NCBI GenBank assembly: GCA_023439125.1
Contig: JAEXOU010000011.1
Span: 1-64,000, forward strand
Length of the DNA stretch: 64,000 nucleotides
From: Bacillota bacterium
Lineage (GTDB): Bacteria; Bacillota; Clostridia; Lachnospirales; Lachnospiraceae
Reading direction: 5' to 3'
Shown here piece by piece: positions 42,355 through 50,560 of the stretch. The stretch's first letter is position 1, and each line of letters begins with the position of its first letter. The translations under genes and the position numbers were made by a program. Under the pieces are notes generated by a model. That model searched no databases. It saw nothing but the letters and a program-made list of their open reading frames with translations, and was not told where the DNA came from.

Positions 42355-43308
42355 TTACCATATTCCACGTTCACCCAATCGTCTTGAAATCCAATTTGCC
42401 AATAGCAAGAAGATAACACAAACAACTGATTGGAATAAGCCTACTGCTGTCGCAAGTGAGAATTGTAGTCCCCTAATACCATTTTGGTATACAAAGGTTG
42501 AAATTACATTTGCAGCATCCATAACCATATTATTTTGGAAGGCAAATGGTCGGTCGAATCCACTTCCAAGTATATTTCCTAGATTTATTATCAAAATTAC
42601 AATAATGGTTGGCTTAATACAAGGTAAGGTAATGTGCCACATTCTCTTAAATCTTCCTGCACCGTCTACAGCTGCTGCTTCATATAATTCAGGATTTATA
42701 CCAGCAATAGCTGCTAGATAAACAATTGAGTTCCAACCGAAGCTCTGCCAAACTCCAATTAGAATATATGTAACAATCCAATGCTTTGGTTCATTCAAAA
42801 ATGGAACTGCTTCCATACCCAATTTTTGAAGTACCATGTTTACGAGACCTGAGGATGGAGCAAATAATTGGAGTGCAAGACCTGCAATTATAACCCATGA
42901 AAGAAAGTGTGGCATATACGCTATTGTCTGCACTACACGTTTAAATCGTCTTTTTCCTAGTTCATTCAAAACTAGTGCAAAAATGATTGGCGCTGGAAAA
43001 CCTACCACAAGATCTAGGAGGTTCAAACCGATTGTATTTCTAAGCGCTTTCAAAAAGTCGGGATTTGAGAAAGCTTTAATAAAATACTCAAATCCATGTT
43101 TCGCTGCAAGTGGTAATTCCCAAACATTCCCAACAATGCTGTATTTTTTGAATGCAATCTGAATATAGATCATTGGAATATACTTAAAAATCAACAAATA
43201 AATCAGTGGCAAAAATAGCAGCAAATACAGTTGCCAATAGCGTTTCATGTAGATACGCATGTTGTTTTTATGCGTTTTTCTTTGTTGTATCTCTTTCGTC
43301 GTTTTCAT
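42355..43308 (-). CDS. carbohydrate ABC transporter permease (LplB type)
   Basis: A 317-residue permease with six helices after a basic N-terminus. It has the coupling motif EAAAVDGAGRFKRMWHITLP and the typical RYWQLYLLLFLPLIYLLIFK first helix. The start MKTTKEI was preferred: GGGGTGA lies 6 bases before it, whereas the in-frame ATG at 43380 adds 24 residues that overlap the leader. It is the first gene of the three-gene importer operon. Confidence 0.92.
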   Translation of the reverse strand: MKTTKEIQQRKTHKNNMRIYMKRYWQLYLLLFLPLIYLLIFKYIPMIYIQIAFKKYSIVGNVWELPLAAKHGFEYFIKAFSNPDFLKALRNTIGLNLLDLVVGFPAPIIFALVLNELGKRRFKRVVQTIAYMPHFLSWVIIAGLALQLFAPSSGLVNMVLQKLGMEAVPFLNEPKHWIVTYILIGVWQSFGWNSIVYLAAIAGINPELYEAAAVDGAGRFKRMWHITLPCIKPTIIVILIINLGNILGSGFDRPFAFQNNMVMDAANVISTFVYQNGIRGLQFSLATAVGLFQSVVCVIFLLLANWISRRLGERGIW

Positions 43309-43855
43309 ACGATTCACCCCACCAATAGAATTCAATACATCGTTAAATACAACTACAAGTATACTTACAATTTGCCCCAATTACTATCCAATTATTGCTA
43401 TACATTTCCTAAAAATTGCTATATTTGGTAATTCTTTATATTGTAAGCTCTTTACTTTTGTTGTTTTATATAAATAATAGCTATATAAAATTAGAAAATA
43501 CTTATTAATATGTTATTATCTACAAATAGAACAATTTGTTTTTATCGTATATTACCATTTACGACATGTGTTTCATACTTAAAACTAATATTTTTTATCA
43601 TCTTAATTTGCAAATTGTAGTAAATGTCCTTGAATTATGATTGTAATATCTTACACTATTTCTTATTAAGTGTTCCTATACTAGAATCAAGTAGCTCTTT
43701 TGCTTTTGAAGTAATACTTATTCATAGGCAAATCAAGCCTATAAAGGTTATCACTAATAACTTGTTTCACCTTGATACACTCGATAATGCTTACATTTCC
43801 AAAAATAATGTTTACGCGAATTTATCTTTTGGACACTGTCTTTTGTTAAGCTTTT
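43309..43855. other. long AT-rich intergenic region upstream of the importer operon
   Basis: About 550 bases without a credible gene; a 96-codon plus-strand reading frame has no ribosome-binding site and runs into a terminator. A weak minus-strand promoter (TTACAA, 17 bases, TATAGC) and a direct repeat of TAGCAAT near 43386-43425 could belong to importer control. Nothing else was recognised. Confidence 0.4.
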
Positions 43856-43879
43856 GTATACTAGGGAATCCTCGTATAC
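43856..43879. repeat. short hairpin related to the AGGAAATT repeat unit
   Basis: GTATACTAGGGAATCCTCGTATAC is a near-perfect palindrome followed by A7. It closely resembles ATACTAGGAATTTCCTAGTAT at 24181-24201. Confidence 0.55.
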
Positions 43880-43931
43880 AAAAAAAGTCTTCAAATCATA
43901 CTAATATCATATAAGTATGATTTGAAGACTA
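43880..43931 (-). terminator. terminator of the zinc-ribbon membrane protein gene
   Basis: AGTCTTCAAATCATACT and AGTATGATTTGAAGACT form a 17-bp perfect stem with T7 on the minus strand, 12 bases after the stop codon. Confidence 0.92.
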
Positions 43932-43942
43932 GTAATTCTTCA

Positions 43943-44851
43943 TCATTTTTTCTTTATCATAAGGTCATACCCTTTATCATCATTACCTAATAATGTGATA
44001 CATAGCTGTCCATAATAGTATCCATTAGCAGTCTTTTCCGTTTCAATCTCATTCACAGCGCTCTCTAAATCAGCATCACTCAACGTCTCATCCATAAGTG
44101 GAGACATGCCTTTTATTAAAGCTATTACTTGCTTAAGACTTGCGTTATCAGCATACACCCTAAAGGTTACACCATTAAAAATAGTTTTCCATACAATGAA
44201 GTCGACTACCTTGTCTCCTAATAAATAAGACTTGCCTACTGCACTTTTATATGCTCCTAGCCTAAATTCAATTCTATAGTGACCACTACTTTCATCTGAA
44301 GGTGTAAAGTCCTCCACATATACAAGTTGTTCTGTTACCTGAGAGTTATACTTGTCAACAATATTGTTAATATAACTATCTACATCAATAACTTTTTCTT
44401 CCTCAGTAGATTCAGTTGTTTCAATAATTTCTTGCTGAGAAGTCTGTGTTAACTGATCTACTTGCACATTTTCTATCTGTGAGGATGTTTCATTTGAATG
44501 ATCCGGATTTGTAGTATCACCAAATATACCAATGACTAGATATACTAACCAAGCCACTGCAATAATCCCATATTTAGTTTTTGGTACCATATCGTTCTTT
44601 CTCAATAATAGAATCGTCAATGGCACTGGGAAGATACAGATCCACCCAAGAACCCACACCCATGTAGGAACACCTTTCTTAGTACTTCCATAGTTTGAGC
44701 ATTTACCTACAGATGTATTGGTATTCTGTTGATGCATACCTCCATAATAATGATTCGTAATATTAATATTAGCTTTTTCTTGTGGCATTTCACTTCTACA
44801 ATAATCGCAGATTTTACCTTGTACTATGGCTCCACAATTTGGACATTTCAT
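43943..44851 (-). CDS. zinc-ribbon membrane protein of unknown function
   Basis: A 302-residue protein. N-terminal zinc ribbon (CPNCGA, CDYCRS; residues 3-19), an Asn/His/Gly-rich stretch, two TM segments (about 62-82 and 94-112) and a glutamate/threonine-rich linker. The C-terminal domain (about 150-302) is soluble and probably extracytoplasmic. The double-psi of cysteines plus TMs resembles zinc-ribbon DUF4190/PspC-like envelope proteins, but no family is certain. AGTAGGG is a weak ribosome-binding site. Monocistronic, with its own strong terminator. Confidence 0.82.
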   Translation of the reverse strand: MKCPNCGAIVQGKICDYCRSEMPQEKANINITNHYYGGMHQQNTNTSVGKCSNYGSTKKGVPTWVWVLGWICIFPVPLTILLLRKNDMVPKTKYGIIAVAWLVYLVIGIFGDTTNPDHSNETSSQIENVQVDQLTQTSQQEIIETTESTEEEKVIDVDSYINNIVDKYNSQVTEQLVYVEDFTPSDESSGHYRIEFRLGAYKSAVGKSYLLGDKVVDFIVWKTIFNGVTFRVYADNASLKQVIALIKGMSPLMDETLSDADLESAVNEIETEKTANGYYYGQLCITLLGNDDKGYDLMIKKK

Positions 44852-44913
44852 TATTCAACCCTACTCTCTCTTGTATATTATCGCTATCATAATTCAAACA
44901 TCATGAATCAAAA

Positions 44914-44946
44914 ATAAATCCCAACCTTCAAAAAGTTGGGATTTAT
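44914..44946 (-). terminator. terminator downstream of the acyltransferase gene
   Basis: ATAAATCCCAAC and GTTGGGATTTAT form a 12-bp stem; TTTTTGATT follows on the minus strand. It lies about 100 bases after the acyltransferase stop. Confidence 0.8.
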
Positions 44947-45047
44947 AGTATTTATGAATACTAAATAAATTACCTAACGATTATACATGAAATCAATACG
45001 GATATCAATACAACATATATTATTTACAATAATATACATTTGAAGAC

Positions 45048-46289
45048 TTACTCTTTTCCTCTTTTCACTAGCCGAGTTATAACTCTACATAATCTCTCCT
45101 CTAAAAGAGCAAGTAGCACGGAAAATACCATAACCGCTACAATATATAAACCTAAGTTGTAATTAAGAATTTTATAATACCCTTGCCCATGTCTATAAAT
45201 GAGAAAACCGAAAACTACTAAAGGTATGTAATTCATTAGATATGTATGTAACGAATACTTTCCAAAGAACTCTGTAATCGGATTGGATATTTTTATTTTC
45301 ATTCTCAATGCATAAAGCATTACAAGAAATGAACACATCTGTGGTAGTTGAGATATATAGCAAATAATCTTGTTTCCAATCTGAGGTCCATGTCCTGCAT
45401 ATTCGCCCCAATATCCAAAAGTTATCTGACAATATGCTGTAAGGGCCTGAAACATAAGGAATACAAATAGAGATAAAATAAGCTTTAACCAATATTTTCT
45501 CTTAAACCAGGTAAAAATACTTTTTTCTTTCCTTGCAAAAATCATACCTACAAAGAATCCTATCGTTGCATTTACCCACCATTCACCATAGAACCAAAGT
45601 ACTCTTTCACGCATCCACCATGGTGCATTTTGGAATGCATTCGGCGCCATCCACCAGTTTTCTTTTGCTCCTGCCCACCAAGCAAAATGTCCCCAGTGAC
45701 AGAAAAATATGCCTTGGGCTAAAACAAAAAGTAATATTATACTAAAAGCAATCTTCTGATTTTTAATATATTTATAGGTAAAATAAAAAAGAAAATACAT
45801 AAGAGTCAACACAATTGGGAACCAAGCAAAAGGATTCATCAAGGTTAATCCTAAGAACTTAGTAATCCATTGCACTGGCTCATATTGAACTCCTGCTATC
45901 AAATAGTATAATGCGTACAAAATTACATTCACATAGAACGGAAGCAGAAGACCAAATCCTATTCTCTTTTTCACAAAACCATCTAAGTAATTAGGTTTAG
46001 CATCATAATTCTTGATAAGACCATAACCCGAGCAAAAGAAAAAAATTGCTACCAATACAGGCCCAAGTCTTCGAAAAACCTGTATCTGATTAGCGTCGAT
46101 GAACGGCTGCTCCTGTGAGATATGATGCAACAAAATCAGCATAGCAGACAATCCACGAAGCGATTTCGTAGCTGTCACACTCATGAGATCCTCATGATAT
46201 TTATCACCACCTCCAGCAAATTTGAGTTTCCACACAAAGATACCTATAACGATTGCGTATGTCACAACATTGATAATACTAAAACTCAT
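45048..46289 (-). CDS. acyltransferase family 3 membrane protein
   Basis: A 413-residue polytopic protein with about ten TM helices. The N-terminal motif SLRGLSAMLILLHHISQ contains the R-x10-H pattern of family 3 (OafA/WecH-like) O-acyltransferases, and FFFCSGYGLIKNY follows. Such enzymes acetylate or acylate cell-surface glycans. It starts 44 bases after the TetR gene, probably in one operon repressed by that TetR. ATAGGAGGCAG precedes the ATG. The substrate is unknown. Confidence 0.9.
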   Translation of the reverse strand: MSFSIINVVTYAIVIGIFVWKLKFAGGGDKYHEDLMSVTATKSLRGLSAMLILLHHISQEQPFIDANQIQVFRRLGPVLVAIFFFCSGYGLIKNYDAKPNYLDGFVKKRIGFGLLLPFYVNVILYALYYLIAGVQYEPVQWITKFLGLTLMNPFAWFPIVLTLMYFLFYFTYKYIKNQKIAFSIILLFVLAQGIFFCHWGHFAWWAGAKENWWMAPNAFQNAPWWMRERVLWFYGEWWVNATIGFFVGMIFARKEKSIFTWFKRKYWLKLILSLFVFLMFQALTAYCQITFGYWGEYAGHGPQIGNKIICYISQLPQMCSFLVMLYALRMKIKISNPITEFFGKYSLHTYLMNYIPLVVFGFLIYRHGQGYYKILNYNLGLYIVAVMVFSVLLALLEERLCRVITRLVKRGKE

Positions 46290-46333
46290 TTGTCTGCCTC
46301 CTATAATCTTTGGTTTGGTTGATTATTGATTTA

Positions 46334-47068
46334 CTACTCGAAATATTCTTCTATTCCAAGAAAAAATGCACTTGATTTTGCAAAAGTCTCATATCTTGCT
46401 TTAATATCATATTCATTTCTATAATTAAAATTTGCGTTTCGCTGATAACAATTTACCGATATCGCTCTTTTAATAATCCCCTCATATACCGATGCATTGT
46501 ATTCCATAAACTCCTGCAAAGAGATGCGAGGCTTAATGATTCCATCTTTAATCTCTCTTCCAAGCTCTTCTATTATCCTTCCATCAATACACTTTTCTTC
46601 GGTAGCATTTGGAAAGATAACTCTCGCTCTATCTGGATAGTTGTCTGCTAAAATCATATATTCCAATTGTATCTTCTTATGCGGATATAAATATTTCTCA
46701 AGTTCTTCAGCCCAGACCATATGTATTTCCTTTACGATTTTTGCAATAATTGCTCTACGTGCTCTTACAATATCCTCATCAATAGTTTTATTTCTTAACG
46801 CTATGATATCCTTTGTATTCTGATCAAACACATTATTCAGCCGATTGATAGATTCATACTGTTCTACACGAATACGGCTCAATAAGTCAGTCAGTACCTC
46901 ATCAATATTTTTATAATATCTGTATATCCCCCCTTGACTTATTCCTGCTGCATCAATGATATCCTGTAAAGTCACACTGCTTACTGTCTTTTTCTTACAT
47001 ACTTCGAAAGAAGCATCAATGATACTCGCCTTCTTTAAATCGTAATATTCTTTTGATACTCTCGACAT
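46334..47068 (-). CDS. TetR-family transcriptional regulator
   Basis: A 244-residue protein. The N-terminal HTH (about 12-58) has VSSVTLQDIIDAAGISQGGIYRYY, the TetR signature. The ligand-binding C-terminal domain is larger than usual (about 185 residues) and without a recognised ligand. TTAAGGAGAGAGG precedes the ATG. Its promoter has consensus -35 and -10 boxes and is overlapped by a 26-bp-arm perfect palindrome, so autorepression is a strong inference. The next gene downstream encodes an acyltransferase. Confidence 0.93.
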   Translation of the reverse strand: MSRVSKEYYDLKKASIIDASFEVCKKKTVSSVTLQDIIDAAGISQGGIYRYYKNIDEVLTDLLSRIRVEQYESINRLNNVFDQNTKDIIALRNKTIDEDIVRARRAIIAKIVKEIHMVWAEELEKYLYPHKKIQLEYMILADNYPDRARVIFPNATEEKCIDGRIIEELGREIKDGIIKPRISLQEFMEYNASVYEGIIKRAISVNCYQRNANFNYRNEYDIKARYETFAKSSAFFLGIEEYFE

Positions 47069-47118
47069 TCCTCTCTCCTTAAAATAAATGTTTCCAAATT
47101 CAGTTATACGATAGACTG

Positions 47119-47176
47119 AATGAAGGCATATTCAATATAATGAATTGACTTTCATTATATTGAATATGCCTTCATT
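47119..47176. promoter_or_regulatory. perfect 26-bp-arm palindrome, probable TetR operator
   Basis: Two identical arms of 26 bases (beginning AATGAAGGCATATTCAATAT) flank a 6-base spacer TTGACT. The right arm overlaps the -10 box and covers the start of transcription of the TetR gene. The arm length is unusual for a single TetR operator and could hold two dimers or form a cruciform. Confidence 0.8.
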
Positions 47177-47202
47177 ATAAGTATTTTGGAATATAATGTC
47201 AA
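47174..47202 (-). promoter_or_regulatory. consensus sigma-A promoter of the TetR/acyltransferase operon
   Basis: TTGACA (47197-47202), exactly 17 bases, TATAAT (47174-47179) on the minus strand: both boxes match the consensus fully. The -10 box shares its last three bases with the palindrome arm. Confidence 0.88.
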
Positions 47203-47324
47203 GTTGCAATTATATTTGACGAATAAAAAAGACTGGACTTTGATCTAAATCTATTACAATCTCTATTAATATCGTCCAACCCATTCTACATATACTTTAA
47301 AGAAGATTTTCCGAGGTAAATATT

Positions 47325-47969
47325 ATGAATGTCTCGTTAGGACAGACCGCTCCCGACTTTACTGCAATGACTACCTTCGGCCCAGTCCGAATGTCAGATT
47401 ACAAAGGTAATTGGTTAATATTTTTTTCTCATCCAGGGGATTTCACACCAGTATGTACAACTGAATTTCTTGCATTTACAAAAAATTTCTCTGAATTCGA
47501 ACGACTAAACTGCAAATTACTAGGATTAAGTATCGATAGCAATCCATCTCACTTAGCATGGGTCAATCAAATATTTCTGATTACAGGTGAACAGATTCCA
47601 TTTCCAATTGTAGCAGATCGTTCTGGTGATGTAGCTCGCATGTATGGAATGATAGCATCCGATGTCAGTTCAACAGAAACCGTACGTAATGTCTTCTTTA
47701 TTGATCCAAATCAAAAGATTCGTGCAATCTTAATTTATCCGTTAACGAATGGACGATGTATCAAAGAAATATTACGTTTACTAGAAGCACTTCAAACAAC
47801 TGATAAATATGGAGTTGTCACTCCTGCTTGTTGGATGCCAGGAGATCCTGTTATGGTTCCTCCTCCAAAAACATATGATGAACTTGTACAAAGAGAGAAT
47901 GATCCAAAGGCACAAAACCTAGAATGTAAAGATTGGTTCTGGTGTTATAAAAATATCGATAAGAAATAA
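47325..47969 (+). CDS. peroxiredoxin, 1-Cys Prx6-type
   Basis: A 214-residue peroxidase reducing H2O2 and organic hydroperoxides. The peroxidatic cysteine is C44 in HPGDFTPVCTTEF. The C-terminal extension with VVTPACWMPGDPVMVPPPKT is typical of the Prx6/AhpC-TSA long form. GAGGTAAATATT precedes the ATG. It diverges from the TetR gene with a 256-base shared gap; whether the palindrome controls it too is unknown. A hairpin terminator follows. Confidence 0.94.
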   Translation: MNVSLGQTAPDFTAMTTFGPVRMSDYKGNWLIFFSHPGDFTPVCTTEFLAFTKNFSEFERLNCKLLGLSIDSNPSHLAWVNQIFLITGEQIPFPIVADRSGDVARMYGMIASDVSSTETVRNVFFIDPNQKIRAILIYPLTNGRCIKEILRLLEALQTTDKYGVVTPACWMPGDPVMVPPPKTYDELVQRENDPKAQNLECKDWFWCYKNIDKK

Positions 47970-47982
47970 AGGTATAAAACAT

Positions 47983-48017
47983 TTTAGGGATGCAAAGCTA
48001 GCTTTGCATCCCTAAAT
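47983..48017. terminator. hairpin terminator downstream of the peroxiredoxin gene
   Basis: TTTAGGGATGCAAAGC and GCTTTGCATCCCTAAA form a 16-bp perfect stem with an almost absent loop. There is no long T run. It separates the peroxiredoxin gene and the convergent B2-like gene and may serve both. Confidence 0.75.
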
Positions 48018-48029
48018 ATAATAAGTATT

Positions 48030-48479
48030 CTAATATTCTAATGATTTACAAAATTTTGCTACCATTGTATAACCACTTCCATCTCCACCGGTACAATAAA
48101 GCTGTCCAGCTCGTAACCATGCATGTGCAATTAGCTTACCATTCTCTTTCTTGACACCAAGATAAAGAGTCGTAGGTATACGCTTTCTAGTAAGAAGCTT
48201 CTGAGCAACTAAAGCCCGTACAAGACACTTGCTTTGCCATTTTGTCTGGTTGCAAATTCTGTTTGCAATCGAAGCAACACGTTTTGCATACAAGAGTTGT
48301 TCTTCTGAGATATGTTTGGTTGATTCATTTCCACGAATACCAAACTTTTTCTCTGTAATCCTCATTGGAAGGGACAAAATACTTAGCCGATACCAACCGG
48401 ACAAAAGTAATGCTTCAATGGATAAACATTTATTATGATTATAGCGGATAAAATGATTCACTCGACTAAAGATATTCAT
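48030..48479 (-). CDS. orphan lasso-peptide B2-like (McjB C-terminal) protease
   Basis: A 149-residue protein with the layout of lasso-peptide B2 leader peptidases. The N-terminal segment (ALLLSGWYRLSILSLPMRI) is typical. The transglutaminase-like domain has WQSKCLVRALVAQKLL (C85), a beta strand IPTTLYLGV and AHAWLRAG (H119). Cys and His of the triad are therefore present; D133 is the likely third residue. In lasso loci it removes the leader with a B1 partner and a C cyclase; none of these is here. It is the last gene of the five-gene cluster, 33 bases after the coiled-coil gene. GGGAG precedes the ATG. Its substrate here is unknown. Confidence 0.85.
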   Translation of the reverse strand: MNIFSRVNHFIRYNHNKCLSIEALLLSGWYRLSILSLPMRITEKKFGIRGNESTKHISEEQLLYAKRVASIANRICNQTKWQSKCLVRALVAQKLLTRKRIPTTLYLGVKKENGKLIAHAWLRAGQLYCTGGDGSGYTMVAKFCKSLEY

Positions 48480-48512
48480 ACTTATTCTCCCATCAATGAT
48501 CGGGAGTACTCT

Positions 48513-49676
48513 TTACATCATGATTGCTTTGATTTCTCCCTCATGCTCTGGATGTCGGCTTCTTAAGCTCATTAATGCATTCCTTGCCAAATCCAATTGG
48601 TTTGTATTAAATTCTACACGTTCTCGAATCTTCTGGCGACGTACGTTCAGACGATGGCGAACCTCAACCATTTCTTTTTTATCAAGCAATGCCTCTGCTT
48701 GATAACACCAGCATTCTGCATCCTTGATGTGAAATTTACGAAGCTCTCGAATAAGAACACCTTGATAATGCTTTAATTGCTCATTACTCTTTTCAACTTG
48801 AGCGATTCGTTCTTTCATCTTTTTGTATTCATTGAATTGATAATTTAGTTCATGATACCCATTTACATGATATTTTTCATACGCATAATCAATACTTGCG
48901 GTACAGTTCACATATTTGATTTTCACTTTATTAATCAAAGTAATTGCACGGTTTAATTTCTTCTCTGCACGACGAAGTGCGATTACACTACGCCGTTCTT
49001 CTAATACAATATATAAGATTAACCCTAACGCTAATAATCCCGACAAGAAAAATGGAATCATAAAATCTGCCTTTGTTACATTTTCCAACAAAATTAAAAT
49101 CATAAAGATTGAAATTACCAAAATGAGACTCACAATTGATAATTTCTTTAAAAACTCCTTTTTGGAAATTGCACTCTCAATCTCATACTTCTGGACTCCC
49201 TTTTCTCCTTCTAACTGGCGTAAATCTTCCTTTATTAAAAGCTGGTATTGTTCCTGCTCTTTTAATTTTGGCAATTCACGTTCAATATCCTCTTCGAACT
49301 GGGCCATATTATGATATTGTAAATCGGAAATTGTTTTACTTTTCTCTTCAAATTTTTTTTGCTGATTCTCAGTTTTTATAATCTGTTCTGCTGCTTCTTC
49401 AATTGAGCCCCTTTGCTCTGCTGGTATCTGGTCAATGATTTGAATATCTGATAAATAAGAAGTTACTGCTTCATACTCTGCTTTTGCCTCTTCTAACTGA
49501 CGTTTTACTTCAGCTATCTGGTCACAGTTTTCTTGAGCTATAGTAAGTACATCTCTTTTCGTGGCCTCACTTGATTTTGAATACTTAACCAGTGCTTGTT
49601 CCACTGTTAGTGGCTCAAAGCTTTGCTCTGCTACTTCGTCTTTTAACCTTCTCTTACGAAATGAGAATATTCCCAT
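48513..49676 (-). CDS. coiled-coil protein with two central TM segments
   Basis: A 387-residue protein: a long coiled coil (about 50-170, with many Glu/Gln/Lys heptads), two adjacent TM helices (about 177-198 and 206-227), then a second coiled coil (about 230-375). Both coiled coils should face the cytosol. The N-terminus MGIFSFRKRRLKDE is basic. GTGGGGAAA precedes the ATG. It is 16 bases after the TPR-like gene in the cluster. No catalytic motif; probably a membrane scaffold, by inference. Not recognised as a named family. Confidence 0.82.
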   Translation of the reverse strand: MGIFSFRKRRLKDEVAEQSFEPLTVEQALVKYSKSSEATKRDVLTIAQENCDQIAEVKRQLEEAKAEYEAVTSYLSDIQIIDQIPAEQRGSIEEAAEQIIKTENQQKKFEEKSKTISDLQYHNMAQFEEDIERELPKLKEQEQYQLLIKEDLRQLEGEKGVQKYEIESAISKKEFLKKLSIVSLILVISIFMILILLENVTKADFMIPFFLSGLLALGLILYIVLEERRSVIALRRAEKKLNRAITLINKVKIKYVNCTASIDYAYEKYHVNGYHELNYQFNEYKKMKERIAQVEKSNEQLKHYQGVLIRELRKFHIKDAECWCYQAEALLDKKEMVEVRHRLNVRRQKIRERVEFNTNQLDLARNALMSLRSRHPEHEGEIKAIMM

Positions 49677-49692
49677 ATTTCCCCACTTTCTT

Positions 49693-50529
49693 TTATAAAC
49701 TATCCCTACGATATTTTGTCTTAATTCGGTTCAAAAGTTCGTCGATCTTTAGATAGTACTCTTTCATCCTGCCGTGTTCTTTTAGATCAATTAAGTGTTT
49801 AACTTCCGCATTCATGGAGGTGTATTCACTGCTTTCCTCTACTCGGTATAATTCTTCCTCAATCGATATTAATAATTCTCTTGTACTTACGTACATTTTC
49901 ACTTCACGCTCAAACACTTCTTGTTGATTACTTAATTTAAGTGCATATAGATATTGCTTCAATGACTCTTCTTTGTGATTACGTTCATATGCCTCACGGA
50001 ATTTACTTGAAGCAATGATAAATGCACCATTTTTTGCTTCAAGTACACCAATATTATGAAGAATATCTCCATATTCTTCACTAGTTAATTCTGTGAATTC
50101 CTTACTATTTAAAATATTCCGATATTGTGTCATTGCTTGCTTCCACTGAGAATGACGCATACAAAAGTCTGCTTGTCGCTTTTTTCTCTGAGCCGCATTC
50201 ATTCGATACAATATATCAATTTCTGCTAATAAGCCATTGATTTCATACTTATCATAATAATCTGCACTACAGAATATGCTAACTACCAAATCCTTGATTC
50301 CAACCCGTTTTTTCACTAATTCTTCTAGATACTCTGCACGTTCTGTCAATCCCAATTCATCTCGGATAAAATCAATTAACTCAATTCGAAACAAGTCTTC
50401 GCTAATGGTTTCAACATTATGGTAAATATAGTAGCACAATTCCTCCATTGTATATATCTTCGTTCCGGTAGCTTTAAATATATAAGGTCGCTTAGCAGTT
50501 TTTCCGGTACAAAGAATTAATTTTCCCAT
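49693..50529 (-). CDS. TPR-like helical protein of the unknown cluster
   Basis: A 278-residue protein. The first 40 residues (MGKLILCTGKTAKRPYIFKA) form a short beta-rich start with KTAKRPY. The rest is helical, with a TPR-like part about 125-200 (WKQAMTQYRNILNSKEFT; GDILHNIGVLEAKNGAFIIA). A final coiled coil precedes the basic C-terminus. The start was moved to MGKLIL, where GGAGGG lies 5 bases upstream; the longer frame would overlap the Hsp70-like gene. Function unknown; adaptor between the ATPase and the coiled-coil membrane protein is a guess. Confidence 0.82.
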   Translation of the reverse strand: MGKLILCTGKTAKRPYIFKATGTKIYTMEELCYYIYHNVETISEDLFRIELIDFIRDELGLTERAEYLEELVKKRVGIKDLVVSIFCSADYYDKYEINGLLAEIDILYRMNAAQRKKRQADFCMRHSQWKQAMTQYRNILNSKEFTELTSEEYGDILHNIGVLEAKNGAFIIASSKFREAYERNHKEESLKQYLYALKLSNQQEVFEREVKMYVSTRELLISIEEELYRVEESSEYTSMNAEVKHLIDLKEHGRMKEYYLKIDELLNRIKTKYRRDSL

Positions 50530-50560
50530 AGCGTCCCTCCATTGTAATTTACTCACTCTT

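Noticed and set aside
43624..43914. 96-codon plus-strand reading frame
   Set aside because: No ribosome-binding site, odd composition, and it runs into the palindrome and terminator at 43856-43914.
48030..48479. Complete lasso-peptide biosynthetic locus
   Set aside because: Only the B2-like gene is present; no precursor, B1 or asparagine-synthetase-like gene lies in the window.
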